64,000 bases of DNA from Zygaena filipendulae (GCA_907165275.2 OU015674.1:868001-932000), one strand, 5' to 3'; shown: positions 1-11,701, counted from the stretch's first letter. Translations and numbers: made by a program. Notes: generated from the letters alone by a model not told the origin.

Positions 1-299
1 TAGTTATTTATCATTGATTTACTACTAGCCGGTGTGGTAACTGGTATATCAATGTTATTTATTCATTAACGCATTACCTGCTGAATTATTAGCAAATTTT
101 TTGCAATTGCTGATTAAATACTAGCTCACTAACCCTGTGCGGCAAACGCTCTTGCGCGTTTAATAAATATTTCGTGTGATGCTATGAACGCATATGCGCG
201 GTTGAAGAAAGTTTACCCAGTGCGGCTGGACGTATTAATTGTATGGATGTATGTAGATGGATGGATGTAGATGATGGGAACACATCTACATTATCTATG

Positions 300-470
300 G
301 ATGTAGAAAATGTAATGTCTGTGTTTCAAGTAGATAGAAGATCTGTGTGAGATTCTCATTGTGGGAAGCAAATTGTGATGTGTCGTGTGTGTAGGTACCG
401 TGTGCCAAGTAATAAATCGTTAAGAAGTCAATCAGAGAATTATTCATCCTTTTCTAACCACCCATCAACA
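300..470 (+). mobile_element. 3' part of a copia-type 5' LTR
   Basis: A polyadenylation signal AATAAA lies at 411-416, and the segment ends in CA at 470, immediately before a tRNA primer-binding site at 471. That order is what the R/U5 end of a copia LTR looks like. I could not find where this LTR starts; the sequence from 1 to about 300 is AT-rich, contains short ATGGATGTA-like repeats near 240-305, and shows no gene. No partner 3' LTR was recognised, so the element is a 5' fragment. Confidence 0.6.
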
Positions 471-484
471 GGTTATGGGCCCAG
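471..484 (+). other. copia primer-binding site, initiator tRNA-Met half-tRNA type
   Basis: GGTTATGGGCCCAG is the exact reverse complement of the anticodon stem-loop of eukaryotic initiator tRNA-Met (around the CAU anticodon). Drosophila copia is known to prime from an internal (half) fragment of this tRNA. It directly abuts the LTR end at 470 and precedes a gag start at 569. Just after it (485-512) is a short imperfect repeat of the kind gccacccag. Confidence 0.75.
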
Positions 485-568
485 GCCACCCAGGCCACCC
501 AGGTCACCCAAGCCGCTCGTTAAAGTTGTGAAGAATATTAAAATAAAACGAAATAATTTTCTTACAAA

Positions 569-1075
569 ATGGAGGACGACGCCGTCAAACTGGTACAAAA
601 CGCAATTACCATGAGGTTAGAGAGAACTCAAAATTGGAATGTCTGGAAGTTTCAAATAAAAATAATACTAACAGTAAAGGATTATGGGACGTCGTATGTG
701 GATTTCGTGATATACCCAATGATGAAGAACAATAGATGCAACAAGATGCAAAAGCGCAATCCATAATTGAAACAAGACTCAGTCAAGGTGTCTCATGTAA
801 ATTGTAATTAACCTTAACACAAGTGCAGAAATCTGGAAAAAACTTCAGAGTATTTATGAACTAAAATCATCAAGTAGCCTACATCTACTTCAACAGAAAT
901 TTTTCTCATACACATGTAATCCAAGTAAGGTAAAGTCACTAATGCTGAACAGTGAACTAAAGAAAGACACCTACGAAAAAAGGTCTCGTTTTAAGAACAA
1001 TTTTAGTGAAATGGCTCTTATTTCAATATAGGATACCTAGCACCATCTATGAATCGTTCTCCAACACTCCCAACT
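569..1075 (+). pseudogene. copia gag remnant
   Basis: The frame opens with ATG at 569, and a gag-like N-terminus follows (RTQNWNVWKFQIKIIL, typical of the copia gag 'W..WK' start). After frameshifts the homology continues in other frames: a segment resembling 'IWKKLQSIYELKSSSSLHLL' at about 830-885 and a 'KSLMLNSELKKDTYEKR' segment at about 935-990. It fades near 1075 before the zinc knuckle. Several stops and frame changes mean it is not functional. It belongs with the LTR and primer-binding site just upstream. Confidence 0.65.
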
Positions 1076-1475
1076 GGTTTTTGAACGAAGTTTCAAAATA
1101 TCGTCAGTCGTTGTGAATCATGTGACAGAGCGAGCACGCATTTCGCGATTTCTTATTTTATAGCTTAAAGCGCCTTATTCACCATCCATCTCGACGTACG
1201 TTCCGCCAAGGTCATACACGATGCACGAAGCAAAACGACTGTGAATATGCTTGACGTACGTCAATAATTATTATTAATTGCTTGCTGGACTTGCACGACC
1301 AATTTCGCATCCAGCGAGCGCCCCCACCACCGCGAACGTCGTGCAGATGGACAGTGAATAATGCGGACGTACGTCAGAGCGTCGTGCGTCGTGCGTGCTT
1401 GATCGTGTATAGACTTGCTGTATAGCCGATTCGCCATTTTGAGCTTGCATCGCCATAGTGACCGCACGTGTCGAA

Positions 1476-1574
1476 ATGGATCGCGAAACGATAACAAGTT
1501 TTATCGAAAGATATAAATCCCACTCTTGTCTGTGGGACGTCTCAAGTCCTGATTATATGAATAAGTGGATTTAA
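1476..1574 (+). pseudogene. MADF (Myb/SANT-like) domain N-terminal fragment
   Basis: An ATG at 1476 opens 32 codons beginning MDRETITSFIERYKSHSCLW, which has the spacing of a MADF domain start (hydrophobic 'FIE.Y..H.CLWD'). MADF proteins bind DNA and are also carried as the second gene of several insect DNA transposons. The frame stops at TAA 1572-1574 and runs straight into a different remnant. The GC-richer leader at 1130-1475 has repeated gacgtacg motifs and may be the element's terminal or promoter region. Functional coding is unlikely. Confidence 0.5.
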
Positions 1575-1575
1575 A

Positions 1576-1772
1576 GCCACCGGAATATTTCCATTAAACC
1601 CAAGTCAAGTTCTTCAGCGCCTTCCTGAGTTTGCTGAAAATATTGGAAACTATAGTGTAGATTCTGCATTGCGGGATTATCTAAAAAAGGTGCGACAACC
1701 GAAGCCAGTCTCTGTAAGTCGGAATAAAAAAGTGACAGTGGAACCTGGAAAATCAGTACGAACGAACGATTG
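1576..1772 (+). pseudogene. pogo/Tigger-like transposase C-terminal fragment
   Basis: Codons starting ATGIFPLNPSQVLQRLPEF resemble the tail of jerky/pogo/Tigger transposases, where a 'GI.P.NP..VL.RLP' motif follows the DDE domain. It continues with a basic stretch (VSRNKKVTVEPGKSV) and ends at tandem stops near 1770. There is no start or catalytic core. A pogo-like N-terminal fragment occurs far away at 37690-37950, and both are close to copies of the same 60-bp dispersed repeat. Confidence 0.45.
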
Positions 1773-1774
1773 AT

Positions 1775-2264
1775 GATTTCTATCACATTCTAAGAGAGAA
1801 AGAAGCAGCTGCTGCAAATAAGAAATCGCAGAGAAAAAAGAATACGGGAGTGAAAAAAAAAACAAAAATAAAAAAAAAACAACAAAAGAAAAAGAATGAA
1901 AATGAACAAGAGTTGACGCAACTCACTGACGCTAACGATAACGATAGCACACCATATTATTATCAAATATAGGGACAGTTGTACTGTACAGGGCGCAACT
2001 ATTGCAATTTAAATGTATATACATACAAAGATCTAAAAGTGATCATGTCAACAGAAATAATTCTTTTATTAAAGTAATGCTAGAAAAATTAGATTTCTTT
2101 TATAAAACATATTTGCAGGAGGAACTTTTGAAAAAACATCTATATTATGATTATCACAAAATGAAAAAATAAAACCAATAATTTTACAATTATATTTTTT
2201 TTTTTAATTACTATTCCTTCTCTGAAATTCGCCAACAATATTTTGGCTACCCAGTAGAGATTGT
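1775..2264. other. AT-rich spacer, no gene seen
   Basis: Lysine-codon-like A-rich runs at 1800-1910 look like a decayed low-complexity C-terminus of the preceding fragment. The rest is AT-rich with no domain or repeat structure I can assign. Confidence 0.5.
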
Positions 2265-2330
2265 TGCTGATTTGCATTATTTATGACAGACGTATTAGTG
2301 AAGTCAGTGATTAATTTGTGATTTTGTGTT
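2265..2330 (+). repeat. dispersed repeat, copy 1
   Basis: The segment containing 'tatgacagacgtattagtg' and 'gtcagtgattaatttgtgat' is closely matched at about 37570-37632. It is probably the end of a shared transposon family; identity unknown. Confidence 0.5.
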
Positions 2331-2739
2331 TGTATAATAACTGTGAAAGCGGGGTGGAATGTCAAACTACACAACTTTCTGTCTAACGACGGCCAGATAA
2401 ATAAGTGGTTCAAACTTATGGGCCAATGTGGATTAAAAGGTTTTTAAACGTTGACAAACGAAAAACGATCTTTCATAATTTTAATTCTTAATACGTATAC
2501 GTGCAGATATTAATGTCTAATGAAAGTAATAAAACACATTACGCTATGACCTTTTGCGAGCTTCCGTTGCATACGCTGCGTAAAAGGTTAGCTGTGGAAT
2601 ATATTTTAGTAGGATTTTTCCTCAAATTAATGCAGGTGAAACCTCGGGGCACAACTAGTGCCTATTATAATTGCGATAATGGCGTTACCGCACTTCGCAA
2701 GCGGATAAGATAGCTACGAGTATTCTAGAAGTTGTTCAA

Positions 2740-3535
2740 CTCGACTGTTCAGCTCAAAGTTCGGCTCCAATGCATGTTGTCCATGACCATGGATGACAAG
2801 TTAGGATTGTCGATGGTAATTTTAATTTATTTGTTTCTACGGTTACAGCTCAGACTTCACAGGACAGTGTTAGGGCCGTAGCCTGCAACAACTCAACTTT
2901 TGCACTAGTGCTTGCTGAGTTCTCGGATATAACGCGCCCTCCCGGCTTACCCAGTCGTAAAGCACAACACTGTTCTCTACATTCATACCACCGATGGGCC
3001 TCCCGTATCTTATCGTTCGCGTCGTTTGGCACCACATAAACTCGTTTCAGCCAAAAACTAATTTGAAGACATGATGAAATGCGGAATAGCTAGACCATCA
3101 AAAAGTGATTGGGCCACTCCCTTACAGATGGACCTCAAAAAGATTGGAATGTGGCGTCCTTTGGAGACTACCGTGGCTTGGATGCCAGGACCGTCCCTGA
3201 CAAATATCCGATTCGCCACATAAACGATTTCACTCATAACCTTTCTGGAGACAGGGTGTTCAGTACCCTCGATCTGGTGAAAGCTTACCATCAAATCCTC
3301 GTTTTCGAGGATGATATTCCGAAAACGGTCATCGTGACTCCGTTTGGCCTCTTCGAATTTCCTTTCATGAGACATGACCTTCGGTCTAAGAAACGCTGGA
3401 CAGACGTTCCAACGATTTATCGACGAGGTCAGACGGGACCTCGAGTTTTGTTTTCCCTACATCGATGACTTCCTGATCTATTCATTCTGTCGCACCTCTG
3501 TAGTGCTACCTTGTCTATGGAATGACTATATAAAA
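2740..3535 (+). pseudogene. Ty3/gypsy pol remnant (protease tail and reverse transcriptase)
   Basis: Reading across three frames gives a gypsy polyprotein. First comes the 'LAEFSDITRPPG' linker upstream of RT at about 2905-2945. Then 'FEDMMKCGIARPSKSDWATPL' starts near 3060, followed by 'GDYRGLDARTVPDKYPIRHI', 'FSTLDLVKAYHQI', 'GLFEFPFM', 'FGLRNAGQTFQRFIDE' and the catalytic 'YIDDFLIYS' at about 3459-3485. RT is the enzyme that copies the element RNA. Frameshifts and a stop lie between these blocks and there is no RNase H or integrase after 3535, so it is a dead fragment of a family common in insects. Confidence 0.75.
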
Positions 3536-3765
3536 AAGTACTTACTACCTAGCGTTACGTAGCGTACGTTCTCTTTATAAAAGTAAAACTTTGGACTGGT
3601 CACTGATGTTTTCTGTAATAGAGTTTAAGATTGTAACGAAACTAATTTACCGAACGCGCATTTAATTAAAGAATCGGTGTGAACTGAATACGGAGTTTAT
3701 CCTTCAAACACCAAAAGTCTATATTACCTACTTTGTATAGGTATTGATAACAAAGGCAAAAATTG
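3536..3765. other. spacer between gypsy and copia fragments
   Basis: AT-rich sequence with no domain. It may include LTR sequence, since 3580-3720 has short imperfect repeats and a late 'caccaaaagtctat', but no partner was found. Confidence 0.3.
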
Positions 3766-3958
3766 ATTATTGCAAAAAGTTATGGAAATAGCAAACGTGC
3801 CAAGCACATTGACATTAAATTATTTTTTTTTAAAAGATATAACTACAAATAAGAGATTAAAGTGTGTTACATTGATTCTAACAGTAATTTGGCAGATATG
3901 TTTACAAAAACCTTGTCAGTTGAAAATTTTGAAAAAGGGAGAAGTATGTTAAATGTCT
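3766..3958 (+). pseudogene. copia RNase H C-terminal remnant
   Basis: The pieces 'KRAKHIDIK', 'LKDITTNKRLKCV' and 'NLADMFTKTLSVENFEKGR' lie consecutively in different frames. They correspond to the end of the copia RNase H domain ('AKHIDIRYHF..E', 'N.AD.FTK.L'). The domain degrades the RNA template during reverse transcription. At least two frameshifts are present. It is the 3' end of a copia pol whose upstream part is absent here. Confidence 0.65.
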
Positions 3959-4299
3959 ATTCTATTAATAGAGAAATGTCTTAATTACTTTTGTTAAATG
4001 ATAAAATGTGTCGGACAGCCACTTCATTTATGTTATTGGTCTGTGCACGTTTGTTTTTTTTTTGGCAATATTAGGAGGTAGTGTCTATGGTGAGTTGGAG
4101 GTTAAAAATGTAAGACGGTAATTATTATGTGTGATGTGATGATTAGTTGATATAAAAAGAAAATAAAACAGTGATTGAATATTTAATTTAGTTTATTTTG
4201 TTGAACAAGCCAAAAAGCCATTAACTTTGACTTTGACGATAATATTTGTTATTTTATATTTAATATCAGCTGTAATGTCCTAAATTTGTAAAATTGTTT

Positions 4300-5175
4300 G
4301 ATTGTAGGAGGAGTGTAGGTATATTATGATTTATGTAAAACTTTGTAAATTGATATAAGAATTTAATTATTGTATGTTACAATTTATTTATGACAATAAC
4401 AATTTGATAATGATATTATAATTTTGCTTTGAACATCCCATTGAAAATAAGTTAAAGTTTATATGACTAATAATTTAATTTTAATGGCTCAATTTTGTAT
4501 CTGCAATTTTGTAATATTGAAAGGCTATTTCAGCAGTTACATTTTTATGTTTTGCCAGGTAAAATTTGTTTTGTGAAAAGCGATTTCAGGTGTTCAATTT
4601 GTATTTTAAATTTAAAACCCTTGAAATCGAGAAGTGTTATAATATTAGAATTGTTTGTGAAGTTTATAGGATACTCTGTAATTGTCTCTTCCCTCCTTCT
4701 CTGCCAAGGCCCAAGAACGAATGTACGCTATGAAAGTGAAATAAACCTAATAATGTAATCTTTTAAAATCATTTTGTACCTACGTTCCGAATTCCGATTA
4801 TAAAGCCTTACATTGTTACTTTTATTTTTACTTTTAAGTTCTGTGTTACTAATTTAAGTTCTGTGTTTCTTGAATTATCATCTAAATTGTTATAATTTTG
4901 TGTGCGTACTGCTAAATTCTGTACTTTAAATAAGGGTAACTATTATTGGCTCATAGTGTAATCTTTTGTCACCTGTCATTCGTCCTCTGCGATAACCTCT
5001 GTTGTGTGTCGTCCTGTCCGCGTCTAAAGTTTGCTTTGTGTAATTAAATCTTAATTCATCCATCATCTTAACGGCAAATGTTCTTTTTCATTGGTGAGAT
5101 CAATAAAAGAAGCATTCAGAAATAGAACAACAGTTTTATTTACTTATTGCATTCTGTGTTGGACATACACGCCCT
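4300..5175 (+). mobile_element. copia copy A LTR region
   Basis: From about 4637 to 5260 this is nearly the same as the sequence at 10671-11078 in front of copia copy B, for example 'cctctgttgtgtgtcgtcctg' (here 5000-5020), 'attggtgagatcaataaaagaagcattcag' and 'tgttggacatacacgccctgacctgctgcg'. Copy B lacks about 220 bp found here between about 4756 and 4970. An AATAAA-like signal (caataaaag, 5101) precedes the end. The upstream boundary near 4303 ('ggaggagtgtagg', a purine tract) is a guess. Confidence 0.6.
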
Positions 5176-5264
5176 GACCTGCTGCGTCATCTGCTCTGTT
5201 TCACAAGTTACGGAACCAGAATTTCACGTGAGTACATATTTCGAGAAGGATTTATCACGTAAAA

Positions 5265-5705
5265 ATGTCCAATACGAATGTCAACAACATGAACGTAACC
5301 TCAATCGATCGTCTTGAAGGAATTTCTAACCGACCTGTGTTGCGTGGAAACTTGGAAATCGAATACTCTGGATGGCCTTTGGAAATGTATATCGGGTACA
5401 AGGACTGACTCGACCCAGAATGCCCGCGCACTGGCACGTGTTTGTCTGTCGATACAATCGAATTTATATCAGATTGTGCGTGGGATGCACTAAGATGCCT
5501 GGAAGAAATTATCTGATACGTTCGAACATAAAGGTCTATACAGAAGGGTCTTGCTCCTCATACAATTACACCGAGCTGAATATCAACATTACTCCAGTAT
5601 GTGAGACTATATAGAGGGAGTCTTGTGTCTCGTTGTCCAGTTAGCGGACATAGGAAAAATAAATAATTGAAGATGGAGAGGTTGCCGAGATATTGTTGTC
5701 TCAAG
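5265..5705 (+). pseudogene. copia copy A gag remnant
   Basis: It starts MSNTNVNNMNVTSIDRLEGI, as copy B does at 11079. A small rearrangement near 5325 and stops break the frame soon after. DNA similarity to copy B continues to about 5702 and then stops abruptly at 'gagatattgttgtct', where unrelated sequence follows. Copy A is therefore truncated inside gag. Gag would form the retrotransposon capsid. Confidence 0.65.
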
Positions 5706-6060
5706 TGATATTGAAGAAGAAAGATAATATACAAAGGAAATAAAAAAAGAACCTATGAAAGAAGTTAAACTTGCAAATATTACTGCCCTGAAGGAAATAA
5801 AAAACAGACCAATCATAGATGCTGTTGAAAGAACCTTTAAAGAATCTGAACAAGTACAGATGGTCACAAAAGAATTGAAGAAGGTACCAATTTTAGATGA
5901 ACTTAAACCTCCGAACATAACTTTCCGAGATTCAAGGGAAACTGGAATGATAAAAAGTTTATTGGCAAAGACTTTTTTCCCTCCATCAGTTACCATTCGC
6001 ACGAAAATGATTTTACAAATCATAATTTGGAACTGGCAAGATTATTAATGGCAAAATATA
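5706..6060 (+). other. unrecognised open segment (97-aa frame at 5755-6048)
   Basis: A 97-codon frame from ATG 5755 encodes a charged peptide (KEVKLANITALKEIKNRP near its start, SRETGMIKSLLAKTFF in the middle). Continuation in a second frame to about 6140 looks coding-like (ELARLLMAKYTGTRISFLMK). I do not recognise the family. It lies between the truncated copia and the P element and is probably an old transposon piece. Confidence 0.3.
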
Positions 6061-6616
6061 CCGGTACAAGAATTTCTTTTTTAATGAAAAAAGAAAACCT
6101 ACAAAAATGTATTCGTCATATTTATAGAAAACTAATCCATTTTAAAAACCAGTGATAGATACATACATATATAGTGTACATAGATAGTGACGTCATAAGT
6201 AATTATTGTAGTTCATGTCATGATAAATAAAGTCCATCTTTATAATATCATCTTACCATCTTTATAATATCTTCCCTAACCGAGTACTTTAATTTATCGA
6301 TAATGCGTATCGACAGTGTCACAACCATGGCTGTAAGCAACGTGTCAATGTAGTTGTGTCACCTCATTATACTGTTATGACCATAGATTTAGAATTTTTT
6401 TTGCTACGCAAAAAGATACACGAAGCGTGGGAGCGAGAAATCCTAGTCAAGTTCTAACCGCCCGAGAGAGAAAGAGATAGCGAATTAAGTACCGGCATGT
6501 CAACATTTTAACGAGTAAGAGGCCATAGCGTCTCAGTCTGTTCAACGTCGTGGTGGAATTTGTGTATTTTTGTTCTAATCCTTCCATTATATTTGAAATT
6601 ATTTAAAAGTGCAATT

Positions 6617-9600
6617 ATGGTGACATGTTCTGTACGTGAATGTGAAGTTCCAAGACGCAATAATCCCGATCAATACACTTTTCACAGGTAAATACGATTT
6701 TGGCATTGGATGTTTTCGAACCATATTTTGCCAAATTTCCGCTAGTAATCGGCTCAGAAAAAGATTTTTACAAAAGTATATTAATTTGCCTTGTTCTGCG
6801 TAAATGCATATCGTGAATATAAACAATATTTGCGAAGTAATTATGTAAAATAGTAAATTGATAGGTTACGCTAGTGCTTGACAGAGCGGTGACGTCACGA
6901 GTATCGATAAAAATTTAATCATCGATTCAGTCGATTGTTTCTTTTTTGCAACAATCGCCTATCGCTAATAGAAAGTTATTTAGCCAAGATATGTTGAAAT
7001 TTTAGATAAGTAGTAGGAAAGATATTGCTGACGTCATACATTATTATTAATCTATTCTTGAAATACCGTTAAAATTGAATTACTGTTCAAATTAGGTGCT
7101 CAGTATTTACGCAAAAGATATCAGAACTTGATAATTGAGTAACTAATATATTTTGTAGATTTCCAAGCAATCCAGCATTGCGCGAAAAATGGATGCGGAC
7201 TATAAACAGACCAGAATGGACTCCTAGTAAGAACTCCACTATCTGCAGCAAACACTTTGAGGCCAAATGTTTAATAAAAAGGAAACATCGCCGTTTACTA
7301 ATGAAAGACTCGATACCAACATTATTTGTGCCTGTAAGTATAATTTTTGGACTCGAATTAGTAATGTTAAATGCAATATTTGTAGCTATAGAATATAGTG
7401 TACAATTTACACTGTTTGTTTACAGATTCAATTGCCACGTCCGAGACCGGTGACTTCTTATGTTAATCGAGATATTACGGAGGTAGTGACTCCACCCCCG
7501 CATACGGAACCAACGCCTGGGCCTTCAAGCCTAGTACTGACTCCAATGAAAAAAAAATTGATAGACCGTAATACACGTCTCAAACGAAAATTTTTAGAAA
7601 AAAACCGGGTTTTTTAGTCGCGTGTCACAACAATTTACTGCAAAAATTAGTAAGTAGAGTAAATGGAAGAGCCACTGGTGAAATAAGTCGCACGACAGAG
7701 TACGATGAAGAACTAAAGAAATTGGCTTTGACCATACATTTTTACAGTCCTCGGACCTATGTTTACATGAGAGATAAATTTGATTTATGTTTACCACATG
7801 TTAATACTCTATTTCAATGGTATTCCCGTTTAGATTGCGAGCCAGGGTTCACAAAGGAATCATTCAATACAATTTCCGAAATTACAAAAAAAAAATCGGT
7901 TTACGTTAACCTGACTTTCGACGAAATGAAAATAAGAGAAGAGACAGAATTTGTGGGCAAAAAAGCATTATGGTTATGTAAACGTAGGCAACGACTTGTC
8001 TGGTGATGAGATAGAAATTGCCAAAGAAATTCTTGTTTTTATGGTAGTAGCTGTAAATGGATACTGGAAACTGCCTGTAGGTTTCTTTCCGGCAAAAAGT
8101 TTCCAAGCGAGTGAAAAACTAAGACTATTAAAAATATGTCTCGATTTATTAAAAGAGGCAAATTGTGAAGTGGTTGCTATAACTTTTGACGGCATCGCAT
8201 CTAATCTTGCTATGATGCAATCACTTGGTGCATCTATTATTAAACCACCATATAAACCGTATTTTATTTATAATGGTAGGAAGTATAATATTTTGTTTGA
8301 TCCGTGTCACCTTATTAAATTGATTAGGAATTGTTTTGCCGATCAAAAAACATTGTATGATAGTATGGGGCGCAAAATTGAATTCAGATTCGTGGAACAG
8401 TTACAAGATTTACAAAAAAATGAAGGACTCCATCTCGCAAACAAATTATCAGCGCGACACGTTGATTTTCGAGCTCAAAAAATGAAGGTCAGACTAGCTG
8501 CTCAGTTACTAAGCAGGTCAGTGGGTGTTGCAATAGATCTTTGTAATAAGGATCTTCAAATTGCTGCATTCCAGAATTCTGAGGCGACGGTGCAATTTCT
8601 CCACAATGTAAATGATATTTTTGACATATTCAATTCGAGAAACTTTAACAATTATGGATTTAAAAAGCCTCTTTGTCCAAGTAATAAAACAGATGTGTTT
8701 TACAAAATAGATGAAGTTTTCGAGTATTTTCAATCACTCAAATGTGAAGATGGTAGACTTGTCATAAGTACGCGGAGACGTCTTGGTTTTTTGGGATTTA
8801 TAATCAATATTATTTCGCTGAAATGGCTGTATATCAGTTACATAGAAAAAAACTGCTTAAAATTCCTTCCTGTGTATAAATTGTCTCAGGACCACTTGGA
8901 AACATTCTTTGGTGCCATCAGGTCCAAAGGGGGATTTAATAACAACCCAACCGTTAAAACCTTTATTGCAGCATATAAAAGATTGATTTGCCATACAGAA
9001 ATAAAAATAAGCGAGAGTGGGAATTGCTTAGAATTAGAAAAAATAGCAGTATTGTCTACTAGCCCTATCAAGACGGTAGATAAAATTAATAGTTCATCTA
9101 ATTATAATAAAATTTTCAAAGAATTGTCGCAGGAAAGTATTAAAGATGACAATGCTCAAAATGAAGAAACGGATTTCGACGATGAATTAGTAATATTAGA
9201 CAATACTGCTACATTTTCTCAAATGTCTTTGATGATTGTGTCATATGTGTCGGGATTTGTGGTAAAAAGAATATCTAAAAAGATTAAATGTGATATCTGC
9301 GTACAATGTGTCATATGTGTCGGGATTTGTGGTAAAAAGAATATCTAAAAAGATTAAATGTGATATCTGCGTACAAAGTTTAATGTCAGGATCTTCTGAT
9401 ACATTGTACAATGCATTGATAGTCAAGAGGGATTATTCAAAAACAAATGAAGGCTATCTCATATACCCATCTGAAGATGTTATTACATTGTGTTGTAATG
9501 CTGAGAGTTATTTTAGAGAAAATATGAAGAAAAAAATAATGACTAATCTAATTTTTGCTAAATGTGTGTTAAAAGTTTTACGTAACGTACAGTCACTGTT

Positions 9601-9784
9601 TTGTAATTTACGAAATCATATTTTTGATCAAGACCCTTTAGACAGTCATAGATATTTACTTATGAAAACTATAATTGAAACTTATTTTGATGTCCGTTTA
9701 AAGTATGAGAGTAAATTGTTAAAATTGGATAGGGAAACGTTACGAACACACTTAAACAAAATTGTATTATTCCGAGGGCAATAA
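6617..9784 (+). pseudogene. THAP-domain P-element transposase, frameshifted
   Basis: Exon 1 is 6617-6687, exon 2 is 7159-7333, and exon 3 runs from 7426. Donors are GTAAAT and GTAAGT, acceptors TTTGTAG and TTTACAG. Exons 1-2 give a complete THAP zinc finger: C-x4-C (CSVREC), a Trp region, C-x2-H (CSKHF) and SIPTLF. Downstream are hallmark P-transposase blocks: 'PHVNTLFQWYSRLDCEPGFT', 'LTFDEMKI' and 'FDGIASNLAMM' (RNase H-like acidic residues), 'LSQDHLETFFGAIRSKGGFN', and a C-terminus ending RTHLNKIVLFRGQ. Frameshifts lie near 7600 (A-run), near 7962 (A-run) and at the 70-bp duplication (9237-9376). Despite these lesions the residues are well preserved, so inactivation looks fairly recent. Confidence 0.85.
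9237..9376 (+). repeat. 70-bp tandem duplication inside the P transposase
   Basis: 9237-9306 is repeated exactly at 9307-9376. Seventy is not a multiple of three, so the copy shifts the reading frame. The upstream frame ends at 9348 and the conserved C-terminus resumes in another frame at 9290-9784. Confidence 0.95.
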
Positions 9785-10654
9785 ATAATTAATCAAAAGT
9801 AAAGCGTTTTGATTACCTTTACTATTATATTAATAATGAGTTGAGAGAGTGTGAGGCCCGTTCCCACGTTAAATTATTTTTTAAACATTTCTTATTTTTT
9901 TCTATAATATGTAGCTATTTCTGTAAAACATTGCCGTTCTTACGCTGAATTCTTTTGTAAACATTTAGAATTTTCTCTAAAGTAATTACCTCTTTTATAA
10001 TATTGTAAAATAGAAAAACATGTAGGTAGCTATAATCTAAATTTATTCTCTTTGTTATTGTATATTTAAGGTTGTTAATTTTTACCGTGTGATTTTGTAA
10101 AAAAGGTTTTATGACCTAGATGAGACAAAGGTTTACTAAGTTTCATTGTGTAGCTTAGACAACAATACCTTGTTTACTATCGATACTAACATCTGCACGC
10201 AGCATGCTTTACTTTTTTTTCTTAAATACTGTTTATTTTTTTATTTTATACTATTTTTTTTCTTTTTATTTCTTTAATTTTTTTAAGCTTTGAGGTGGAT
10301 CGTTAGTAGTCACTCACGCTAGCGCCGCTATAGAAATAAATCACTATTATTTACTATAATTATGTTCGTGTTGTTTTTTTTACCAATTTTCTTTCTTTTA
10401 CATCAAAATAGCAATTTTATCGAAAAAATATATAAATACCGGTATTCCGATATTTTAAAAATCAATATCGAAACAAAACCGGTATTACAAAAATGATCCG
10501 ATAGTCCATGCTCTACTACTTACCAACTGAAACAATCGATAATGTAAAAGTATATCGTGGACAACACTATTTTTAACTCACACATAGACATTCGTCAACA
10601 CATGCATAGAAATTTTTTGGTCACGTCTTCCAGCCGTCATTGTGTATCTTGTAC
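9785..10654. other. P-element 3' non-coding region
   Basis: AT-rich untranslated sequence between the transposase stop and the right inverted repeat. It has T-rich runs (10210-10280) and subterminal 'tatcg' motifs (10410-10550) also found near the left end (6295-6310, 6900-6960), possibly transposase-binding sites. No gene. Confidence 0.5.
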
Positions 10655-10670
10655 ATTCTAAATCTATGGT

Positions 10671-11078
10671 TATAATATTAGAATTGTTTGTGTAGTTTAT
10701 GGGATACTCTGTAATTGTCTTTTCCGTCCTTCTCAGGCAAGGCCCAAGAACGATGTACGCTATGAAAGTAAAATAAAACTAATAATGTGATCATCTGTCA
10801 TTCGCCCTCTGCGATAACCTCTGTTGTGTGTCGTCCTGACCGCGTCTAATGTTTGCTTTGTGTAATTAAATCTTAATTCATCGATCATCTTAACGACGAA
10901 TGTTCTTTTTCATTGGTGAGATCAATAAAAGAAGCATTCAGAAATAGAACTGCTTTATTTTTTGCTTCTGTGTTGGACATACACGCCCTGACCTGCTGCG
11001 CCATCTGCTCTGTTCTATAGGTTACGGAACCAGAATTTCATGTGAGTACATATTTTAAGAAGGATTTATCACGTAAAA
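10671..11078 (+). mobile_element. copia copy B LTR and leader (5' truncated)
   Basis: It matches copy A 4637-5264 with one internal deletion. It starts exactly at the P-element right end. A CAATAAAAG signal lies at 10923, and the LTR probably ends near 'gttggacatacac' (10973-10985). The leader then runs to the gag ATG at 11079. Confidence 0.65.
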
Positions 11079-11701
11079 ATGTCCAATACGAATGTCAACA
11101 ACATGAATGTAACCTCAATCGATCGTCTTGAAGGAATTTCTAACTATGTTACGTGGAAATTTGGAATTCGAATAATCTGGATGGCCTTTGGAAATGTATA
11201 TATATTGGGTACAAAGACTGACTCGACCAAGGATGTCCGCGCACTGGCGCGTATTTGTCTGTCGATACAACCGAATTTATATCAGATTGTGCGTGGGATG
11301 CACTACGGCCAAAGATGCCTGGAAGAAATTATCTGATTCGTTCGAACATAAAGGTTTATACAGAAGGGTCTTGCTCCTCATACAATTACACCGAGCTGAA
11401 TATCACTCCAGTATGTCAGACTATATAGAGGGAGTCTTGTGTCTCGTTGTCCAGTTAGCGGACATAGGAAAAATAATTGAAGATGGAGAGGTTGCCGAGA
11501 TATTGTTGTCTGACTTGCCTGAGGAATTCGACGTCCTTGTCTCCAGCCTTGAAACCGCTTCCATTACTACAAAGCTGTCGAATGAAGTAGTTCGGACCAG
11601 ACTTCTTCAAGAAGACTTTAGACGGAATAACAATAATGGTACAATGCATCAAGAAAATGTGGCCCACGTCTCTAAGAAGAGTAAACAGAATAAATCTATA
11701 G
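11079..11701 (+). pseudogene. copia copy B gag, interrupted by a BEL element
   Basis: The frame starts MSNTNVNNMNVTSIDRLEGI and continues with 'NYVTWKFGIRIIW'. After a frame change near 11200-11330 comes the gag core 'LSDSFEHKGLYRRVLLLIQL', then 'LLSDLPEEFDVLVSSLET'. The frame stops at 11707-11709 only because a BEL/Pao LTR begins at 11702. The gag appears to resume after that element at 14229 (EKPKNKNG), and a half zinc knuckle (GHIAKRC) and protease appear at 30945-31304. Gag is the capsid protein of the retrotransposon. Confidence 0.65.

Larger units (their letters stand above)
6380..10670 (+). mobile_element. P-type DNA transposon (degenerate)
   Basis: The ends are a 16-bp inverted repeat, ACCATAGATTTAGAAT at 6380-6395 and its complement at 10655-10670, with further partial matching (agatacac) inside. 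It encloses a THAP-domain P transposase with introns. The right end abuts copia copy B LTR sequence directly ('ttataatattagaattg', matching copy A at 4640). The left flank is not that LTR, so the insertion site has since been rearranged or deleted. A clean 8-bp target duplication is not visible (flanks tgttatga / ttataata are only similar). Confidence 0.75.

Noticed and set aside
1261..1497. Arginine-rich minus-strand frames opposite the MADF leader
   Set aside because: Biased composition from GC-rich terminal repeats; no domain.
4495..4758. 87-codon frame in the copia A LTR
   Set aside because: AT-rich chance frame within LTR sequence that is non-coding in copy B.
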